NCBI GenBank assembly: GCA_001871755.1
Contig: MNXL01000245.1
Span: 1-7,873, forward strand
Source of the DNA: Anaerolineae bacterium CG2_30_64_16
Lineage (GTDB): Bacteria; Chloroflexota; Anaerolineae; CG2-30-64-16
Direction of reading: 5' to 3'
DNA: 7,873 nt
Below are positions 1 through 3,316 of this stretch, in pieces. The notes under the pieces are model-generated. The model had not been told where the DNA came from and searched no databases. It was given only the letters and a program-made list of their open reading frames with translations. The translations under genes and the position numbers were made by a program. Position 1 is the stretch's first letter. Each line of letters starts with the position of its first letter.

Positions 1-2
1 GT

Positions 3-49
3 GGCCGGTCTCCTGACCGAGCCACGACGGGCACGGTCGGAGACCGGCC
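3..49. repeat. Long imperfect hairpin with GGTCTCC/GGAGACC arms
   Basis: The arm GGCCGGTCTCC at 3-13 is perfectly complementary to GGAGACCGGCC at 39-49. After one unpaired T at 14 the stem continues with GACCG (15-19) against CGGTC (34-38), then GCC (21-23) against GGC (30-32), leaving a very small loop. It lies downstream of the acyltransferase gene on the minus strand and might end its transcript, but no T-run follows. It is equally likely to be a REP-like repeat or the inside of a mobile element whose end is at 58-79. Confidence 0.6.
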
Positions 50-57
50 CGAGCTAT

Positions 58-79
58 CCCCAGATTATTGAGAAGATAC
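58..79 (-). repeat. Copy of the mobile-element terminus (21/22 match to 3201-3222)
   Basis: Read on the minus strand, this 22-bp stretch equals the left end of the element at 3201-3291 except for one base (GTATCT here, GTATCC there). It is followed, as in that element, by a palindrome (3-49), but one of unrelated sequence. It therefore looks like the end of a second element whose other terminus lies beyond the window start. A target duplication cannot be checked here. Confidence 0.6.
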
Positions 80-92
80 CCTCAGGACAGGT

Positions 93-140
93 TTGCCGAT
101 CTACCAGTCTACCAATTTACCAGTCTGCCAATTTACCGAT
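93..140. repeat. Tandem 8/16-bp repeat (CTACCAGT / CTACCAATTTACCAGT)
   Basis: A unit CTACCAGT at 101-108 is followed by CTACCAATTTACCAGT at 109-124 and CTGCCAATTTACCGAT at 125-140; the two 16-mers agree at 13 of 16 positions. Positions 94-100 (TGCCGAT) look like a further half unit. The array runs into the acyltransferase gene and supplies its last codons and TAA stop (complement of 133-135). No function is evident. Repeats of this kind are commonly translated by mistake as YQS/NLP-rich peptides. Confidence 0.7.
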
Positions 141-1026
141 CCTCCCACACCGGATAGTACATCAACCACTGCTCGGGCGCCTCCGCGATCCACTGCTCGC
201 AGATCGCCAGCAGCCGGCCGGCGTTATGTCGCACGTCGAACGCGCGGTCCCCGGTCAGCTCGAGCTCCAGATACGGGGTGGCTCGAACGACATAGCCGCG
301 GTCCGGCGACCAGCGACACGCGAGAAACAACAAGGGCGCGCCGGTCTGCATCGCCAGCCGGATATGCCCCGTGGGCAGGTGCGCCGGCCGGCCGAAGAAG
401 GGTACCGTCTCTCCGTTGGAGACCGCCAGCGGCCAGTCCAGCGCGGTCGCGACGGCGCCACCGCGGCGCAGTCGTTGGATCGCCTGGCGCAGCGCCGCCC
501 CATCGATAGGTGTTTCCACCAGGACGCCGCGCGAACGCAGCTCGAACATCAACTGGAATCCGCCCGCGGGCGCGGCCGAAGAGAGCACCTGGATCGGCAC
601 ACCCCGCAACGCGAACGAGAGCAGCGCCACGTTGAAGTTGCTCAGATGACAACTGGTGATCACCAGCCCACGGCCAAGCGCCAGGGCCGCCTTCATGTTC
701 TCCCAAACCTCCGGCTCCCAGATCACCCCGTCCCGGATGGCGTCTTCACCCTGGCTCACGACGTGCATCAGATCGTAGGACACGAACCCGGCGTGGCGCA
801 ACACCGCCCGCACCGCGGCGTGAAGCTGTTCAGGGCTGGCGGCCGGCCCCAGCACACCGGCCTGATTTGCGTACAGCGTGCGGTAGAGCGCCGAGTCTCG
901 ACGCCGGCTCAGGATGCCGGTGATGCCCCTCGCCAGAGCATGACCTGCCCAGGGTGGCAACCAGCGCCCCACCGCCATCCACAGCCTTGTGCCAAACTCA
1001 GAGGTGGCGAATTGCTGAAAGTTCAT
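133..1026 (-). CDS. LpxL/HtrB-type lysophospholipid acyltransferase
   Basis: This 297-residue protein belongs to the LpxL/HtrB (lipid A biosynthesis-type) lysophospholipid acyltransferase superfamily, membrane-associated enzymes that move a fatty acyl chain onto a glycolipid or phospholipid. Family marks are a hydrophobic strand then SCHLSNFN (residues 125-132), ALDWPL (195-200), the substrate block FFGRPAHLPTG (210-220), and the closing PEQWLMYYPVW (284-294). Length is near the usual 290-310 residues. The catalytic motif is normally H-x4-D or H-x4-E; here His127 is followed by Asn132, so the acidic partner is missing and activity or acyl donor may differ. The ATG at 1026 is the only plausible start nearby; GAGGAG lies about 19 nt upstream, farther than usual. 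It is transcribed alone from the promoter at 1134-1162. The acceptor cannot be told from sequence; lipid A need not be the substrate. Confidence 0.85.
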   Translation of the reverse strand: MNFQQFATSEFGTRLWMAVGRWLPPWAGHALARGITGILSRRRDSALYRTLYANQAGVLGPAASPEQLHAAVRAVLRHAGFVSYDLMHVVSQGEDAIRDGVIWEPEVWENMKAALALGRGLVITSCHLSNFNVALLSFALRGVPIQVLSSAAPAGGFQLMFELRSRGVLVETPIDGAALRQAIQRLRRGGAVATALDWPLAVSNGETVPFFGRPAHLPTGHIRLAMQTGAPLLFLACRWSPDRGYVVRATPYLELELTGDRAFDVRHNAGRLLAICEQWIAEAPEQWLMYYPVWEDR

Positions 1027-1047
1027 GATGCAAGCGTGCGATGTCTC

Positions 1048-1062
1048 CTCTGCGCCTTTGCG
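1048..1062. repeat. Possible widespread short repeat motif (CTCTGCGCCTTTGCG)
   Basis: The 15-mer CTCTGCGCCTTTGCG resembles a motif I recall as scattered between genes in many unrelated bacteria. Only one copy is in this window, so the call rests on recall and not on repetition seen here. It lies in the leader of the acyltransferase transcript and overlaps the GAGGAG (1050-1045) that might serve as its ribosome site. Confidence 0.3.
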
Positions 1063-1133
1063 TTGAAAACCGGTTGATGGTGACAGGAGCCGCGCCAGGA
1101 AATACCCGCGACACCCCCCGCGCTGTGGCTGGC

Positions 1134-1162
1134 ATCATAGTACAGGCCGGTTTGCTTGTCAA
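1134..1162 (-). promoter_or_regulatory. Sigma70-like promoter of the acyltransferase gene
   Basis: On the minus strand a consensus -35 TTGACA (1162-1157) is separated by exactly 17 bp from TATGAT (1139-1134), one base from the consensus -10. Transcription would begin near 1127, leaving a leader of about 100 nt before the ATG at 1026. Agreement with consensus and spacing is strong; activity is inferred. Confidence 0.7.
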
Positions 1163-1187
1163 CCAAGACAGACCCTGAACGCGCAAA

Positions 1188-1216
1188 CGTCCCGCCCGCT
1201 GGATATGGGCAGGACG
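1188..1216 (-). terminator. Possible terminator hairpin after the DUF6951-like gene
   Basis: CGTCC and CGCCC-type arms at 1188-1197 pair with 1207-1216 (nine pairs, one C/A mismatch, 9-nt loop). It is 30 bp past the stop of the DUF6951-like gene and just upstream of the acyltransferase promoter, the expected place for a terminator. Only a short T-run (TTT) follows on the minus strand, so intrinsic termination is uncertain. Confidence 0.3.
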
Positions 1217-1222
1217 CTCATT

Positions 1223-1237
1223 TCAATAATCTGGGGG
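1223..1237 (+). repeat. 15-bp core of the mobile-element end (TCAATAATCTGGGGG)
   Basis: This 15-mer is identical to 3209-3223, inside the left end of the element in the kinase gene, and shares 14 bases with the end at 58-79. The outer bases of the terminal repeat (GTATCCTC) are absent. It is a fragment or decayed copy, lying 8 bp beyond the stop of the DUF6951-like gene. Confidence 0.5.
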
Positions 1238-1245
1238 CTGTGGGA

Positions 1246-1569
1246 CTACTCGCTGTCTTTCGACAACTTGATCGACACGTCCGCAGGCAGCGCCAACCCC
1301 GCCTCGATCTCCACAGCCTTGATGATGCCGGAAGGCACAGGACACGCGGGATGGGCCAGGCATTTGGGCGCCAGCGCCAGCGTCTCAGGATCGCCCCGGC
1401 GCCACGAGAATTCCTTCCAGGGATCCACGCTCGTCAGCCCCTCGGCCAGCTTGCGCACCGATTTGCACTCGCTTTCGATCTGCAAGGCAATCCGGCCGTC
1501 GCCGTTCGCCCTGGCCACCACTGTCGTGGTGAACCCGCACACCCCCGCACAGATCTCTGCCTTTGCCAT
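1246..1569 (-). CDS. Small cysteine-containing DUF6951-like protein
   Basis: This 107-residue protein has no signal peptide or membrane segment and is probably cytosolic. It resembles the uncharacterised DUF6951 family: an N-terminal CAGVCGF motif with Cys7 and Cys11, a middle ESECKSVRKL segment with Cys35, then Cys70 and Cys76 in KCLAHPAC, and a GIIKAVEIEAGLALP helix near the end. The five cysteines, two of them in a C-x3-C pair, suggest a metal or iron-sulfur site or redox role, but that is inference; no function is established to my knowledge. The start is well supported by AGGAGG (1584-1579), nine bases before the ATG. It lies between the broken permease (117-bp gap) and the acyltransferase, which has its own promoter, so it is probably a single-gene unit. 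The family name is from recall of the motif pattern. Confidence 0.75.
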   Translation of the reverse strand: MAKAEICAGVCGFTTTVVARANGDGRIALQIESECKSVRKLAEGLTSVDPWKEFSWRRGDPETLALAPKCLAHPACPVPSGIIKAVEIEAGLALPADVSIKLSKDSE

Positions 1570-1685
1570 TGCCTACGCCCTCCTGAAACAGACCAATCTA
1601 ACGCGCCCCCGCCGAAACCTGAGTGAACCCGTTGGCTGCCGACCGGGACCCCATGATCGCTTGGATGCGCCACCGCGGCGCCGGG

Positions 1686-1937
1686 TTACAAGGTGAGTGG
1701 GGGCGTTTCGAGCAAGTTGCCCTCATAGATCCCCCGCACGATCTCCTCGATCGTCCACCCGCCGATCGCCTGAAACCGGTTGAGCAGGATCACCAGCGCG
1801 ACAAAATCGAGGGTGGTGACCGCGAAATTGCCGATCAGCTCAGCCAGGAACGACGCGCGGTACTGCATCTCCGAGCGGAGTTGCGCGCCGATCAGCCGGA
1901 AATAGAGGCGCAGTGTGTGTCCCAAAGCCATCCTCAT
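1686..1937 (-). pseudogene. Truncated second ABC-2 permease (N-terminal third only)
   Basis: The reading frame begins as a typical second permease of a paired ABC-2 exporter: LRLYFRLIGAQLRSEMQYRA, one membrane helix (about residues 33-52) and NRFQAIGGWTIEEI (53-66). Members of this family run to about 260 residues. Here the frame departs from the family after residue 66 and stops at 83, so four or five of about six membrane helices are missing. None of the 116 bp downstream resembles the lost part, which indicates a deletion or replacement more than a simple frameshift. Its ATG overlaps the TGA of the upstream permease by four bases (ATGA), the usual sign of translational coupling and a former two-subunit membrane domain. 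An assembly break is less likely since the sequence continues into a normal gene. Confidence 0.7.
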
Positions 1938-2758
1938 CCACCGTGTACCGAGAGACGACGCACCAGGCGGCTCAGCAGCCCGCGGCCGACCAGCACCAGC
2001 AGGACCAACCATCCTAGCTCCACGGCCAGGGCGCGGCCCAGCGCGGCCCCATCCACCTTGCCCAGATAGACACTGACCGGCAGGTGCGCCAGCGCCCGGA
2101 ACGGCAGCCACTCGACCACGGCACGCAAGGCCGGCGGGAAGAAGTTCAGCGGCACGATGAACCCGGCCGCAAACATGATCAGCGTGGTGACCAGGTAGTT
2201 GATCCCGCGCGAATCGGTGGTCCAGAACGCCAGGCAGTTGGGGATGAAGCGAAACGCAAAGCTGATCACGCTGCCGACCGCGATGGCCACGAAGAACATC
2301 AGCCAGGTGGTCACACCCTCGGGCAGCCGCGCCCGGAAGAGCAGCCAACCGCTCAGAAAGGTGGGCACGCCGCGGAAGATCAGGTAGTAGGCCGCGCGGC
2401 CCAGGTCGAGCGCGGCCCAGAACAGATAGAAATCGATTGGCCGGCTCAGGTCCGCGACGATATCCCCCTTGATGATCGCCTCAGACAACTCGCGATTGCC
2501 GAAGGCCGACATGACCATCAACAGCGACTGGGTGATGACGGCATAGGTGACGGTGTCACGCAGGTCCAGCCCGCCGACCTCGCCGCGGCCCACGAACAGC
2601 GCGGTGTAGATCGAGATGTAGATCGCAGCGAAGAAGGTGTTGGTGGCGATCCCGGCCAGGTTGGCCGCGCGGTACGCCAGGTGGCGCTGGAACGACTTGA
2701 CCGCCACCTGACCATAAATCCGTGCATCGACAAGATACTCCCGTGATCCTCGTGCCAT
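1934..2758 (-). CDS. ABC-2 family transporter permease (first of a pair)
   Basis: This 274-residue integral membrane protein is the first permease of an ABC-2-type exporter of the kind encoded as ATPase, permease, permease. About six membrane segments are visible (roughly residues 33-56, 70-87, 125-143, 149-172, 188-206, 243-265). Two family blocks are clear: GDIVADLSRPIDFYLFW (98-114), and PLNFFPPALRAVVEWLPF (203-220) followed by the PVSVYLGK stretch. It would form half of the membrane channel with the product of the overlapping downstream gene, but that gene is truncated, so the exporter is probably inactive unless another partner exists. No ATPase gene is in the window. The chosen ATG has GAAGG about ten bases upstream. 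The cargo is unknown; relatives are usually annotated only as ABC-2 transporters. Confidence 0.85.
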   Translation of the reverse strand: MARGSREYLVDARIYGQVAVKSFQRHLAYRAANLAGIATNTFFAAIYISIYTALFVGRGEVGGLDLRDTVTYAVITQSLLMVMSAFGNRELSEAIIKGDIVADLSRPIDFYLFWAALDLGRAAYYLIFRGVPTFLSGWLLFRARLPEGVTTWLMFFVAIAVGSVISFAFRFIPNCLAFWTTDSRGINYLVTTLIMFAAGFIVPLNFFPPALRAVVEWLPFRALAHLPVSVYLGKVDGAALGRALAVELGWLVLLVLVGRGLLSRLVRRLSVHGG

Positions 2759-2794
2759 CCTCTACCATCCTTCAGAAGAATGTTGAACTGATTT

Positions 2795-2830
2795 TACCCC
2801 CAGCGTCAGCTCCAGAAATCACAGGGGGTA
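2795..2830. repeat. Inverted repeat TACCCCC / GGGGGTA between divergent genes
   Basis: TACCCCC at 2795-2801 is matched by its exact reverse complement GGGGGTA at 2824-2830, with a 22-bp spacer. It lies just upstream of the permease start on the minus strand, next to a -10-like TAAAAT (2796-2791). It could be an operator, but seven-base arms this far apart can arise by chance. Confidence 0.25.
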
Positions 2831-2840
2831 GGCTCCAATC

Positions 2841-2893
2841 CAGAGACTGCCTTCTCTGAACCGACGTAGAGCGAGGCGCTTTGCATTCGCTCT
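2841..2893. promoter_or_regulatory. Two adjacent dyads upstream of the kinase promoter
   Basis: CAGAGA (2841-2846) pairs with TCTCTG (2853-2858) over a 6-bp spacer, and AGAGCGA (2868-2874) pairs with TCGCTCT (2887-2893) over 12 bp. Both lie 30-80 bp upstream of the -10 element at 2924, where an activator or repressor could bind. No regulator is recognised, and the second dyad could equally act as a small hairpin. Confidence 0.25.
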
Positions 2894-2920
2894 GCGATGA
2901 GCAGCTCCGAGTGTACCTTG

Positions 2921-2929
2921 TGGTATAAT
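2921..2929 (+). promoter_or_regulatory. Extended -10 promoter of the sensor kinase gene
   Basis: TGGTATAAT is a perfect extended -10 (TGnTATAAT). There is no recognisable -35 at the expected 16-18 bp upstream, which is common for extended -10 promoters. Transcription would start near 2936, giving a leader of about 127 nt before the ATG at 3063. Activity is inferred. Confidence 0.6.
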
Positions 2930-2946
2930 ACCTGTCACGGCAAGGA

Positions 2947-2973
2947 CATCCGCAGTCTCGGAGACTGCGGATG
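2947..2973. promoter_or_regulatory. Near-perfect 27-bp dyad in the kinase leader
   Basis: CATCCGCAGTCTC (2947-2959) is followed by one G and then its exact reverse complement GAGACTGCGGATG (2961-2973). It begins about ten bases after the predicted transcription start, so it could be a repressor site or a 5' mRNA hairpin affecting stability or translation. The core AGTCTC/GAGACT recalls the GGTCTC/GAGACC arms of the hairpin at 3-49, so it may instead be a genome repeat. Confidence 0.5.
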
Positions 2974-3051
2974 ATCGGTCCCGAAAGTGGCCTGGACCGG
3001 CGCAGCCGATGTCTCCGGGCAAATCCTTCTTCCGGGTCGAACGGATCCGCT

Positions 3052-3057
3052 GAGGAG
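3052..3057 (+). promoter_or_regulatory. Ribosome binding site deciding the kinase start
   Basis: GAGGAG lies five bases before the ATG at 3063. It fixes the original start of the sensor kinase upstream of the inserted element. No comparable site precedes the internal ATG at 3317. Confidence 0.75.
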
Positions 3058-3062
3058 TCTCT

Positions 3063-3215
3063 ATGAATAGCACGGCCCTCATTGAGTTGATCAACAACGC
3101 CGCCCTGTTACTGGCCTTGGGCGTACTCTACGATACTATTCCCCAGAAACCGCAGTCGCACAAACCCTTGGTTCGAGCCTTGATCGGCTTTGCCATCGGC
3201 GTATCCTCTCAATAA
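3063..3215 (+). CDS. 5' fragment of the interrupted kinase (50 residues)
   Basis: This is what ribosomes starting at the native ATG would make now. The first 46 residues are native kinase sequence, including the first membrane helix (ALIELINNAALLLALGVLYD). Four residues read from the element (VSSQ) follow, and then the TAA formed by the left terminal repeat. A short one-helix peptide of this kind is unlikely to be functional. Confidence 0.5.
   Translation: MNSTALIELINNAALLLALGVLYDTIPQKPQSHKPLVRALIGFAIGVSSQ
3194..3200 (+). repeat. Target-site duplication, left copy (CATCGGC)
   Basis: CATCGGC directly abuts the left terminal repeat and is repeated exactly at 3292-3298 on the other side. It encodes part of FAIG in the restored kinase. 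The preceding C also matches in a wider alignment, so the duplication could be read as 8 bp. Confidence 0.8.
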
Positions 3216-3291
3216 TCTGGGGGAAAGTGCCTGGCACTTCCGAAAAGTGCCAGGCACTTGACAGAGACGCCCCTGAAAATTGAGAGGATAC
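3201..3291. mobile_element. 91-bp MITE-like non-autonomous element
   Basis: The ends are perfect 13-bp inverted repeats, GTATCCTCTCAAT (3201-3213) and ATTGAGAGGATAC (3279-3291). The similarity continues imperfectly inward for about nine more bases to a GGGG/CCCC block. Perfect 7-bp direct repeats (CATCGGC) flank it. It encodes no protein; the interior holds two copies of a 15-bp palindrome. The element supplies stop codons from both ends: TAA from the left repeat and TGA (3281-3283) in the downstream kinase frame from the right. These are the marks of a non-autonomous element moved by a transposase in trans; the source family cannot be named from a 7-8 bp duplication alone. Its terminus recurs at 58-79. 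Confidence 0.85.
3225..3259. repeat. Paired internal palindromes AAGTGCC(T/A)GGCACTT
   Basis: AAGTGCCTGGCACTT (3225-3239) and AAGTGCCAGGCACTT (3245-3259) are each palindromic around one central base and are exact reverse complements of each other, five bases apart. They could fold as two small hairpins or one 15-bp stem. The AGTGCC/GGCACT motif resembles REP-like palindromes that I recall from other genomes, so it may be older than, and separate from, the terminal repeats. Confidence 0.7.
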
Positions 3292-3298
3292 CATCGGC
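3292..3298 (+). repeat. Target-site duplication, right copy (CATCGGC)
   Basis: This exact copy of 3194-3200 abuts the right terminal repeat. Its identity with the left copy shows no decay since insertion. Confidence 0.8.
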
Positions 3299-3316
3299 AC
3301 GGTCGGCATCGTCGTA

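Noticed and set aside
1..1077. 358-codon plus-strand open frame opposite the acyltransferase
   Set aside because: Low-complexity Arg/Gln-rich product that also reads through the tandem repeat; the opposite frame has recognisable family motifs, a promoter and a natural end.
1188..1237. Complete second mobile element formed by the hairpin at 1188-1216 and the core at 1223-1237
   Set aside because: The hairpin lies on the outer side of the core instead of the inner side as in the kinase element, and neither outer terminal bases nor a target duplication are present.
2084..2746. 220-codon plus-strand open frame opposite the ABC permease
   Set aside because: Charged, domain-free antisense product of GC-rich codons; the minus-strand frame is a convincing membrane protein.
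2930..3062. c-di-GMP-type riboswitch in the kinase leader
   Set aside because: Fragments such as GGCAAGG, CGAAAG and GCAGCCGATG recall GEMM-type RNAs, but the conserved joining segments and order are not there.
2819..3097. Possible 92-residue minus-strand gene in the divergent intergenic region
   Set aside because: No ribosome site and no recognisable domain, and it runs across the kinase promoter and leader on the opposite strand.
3225..3259. Intrinsic terminator or CRISPR-like repeat
   Set aside because: Two palindromes inside an element with terminal repeats and target duplication are better explained as element interior; there is no T-run and no spacer array.
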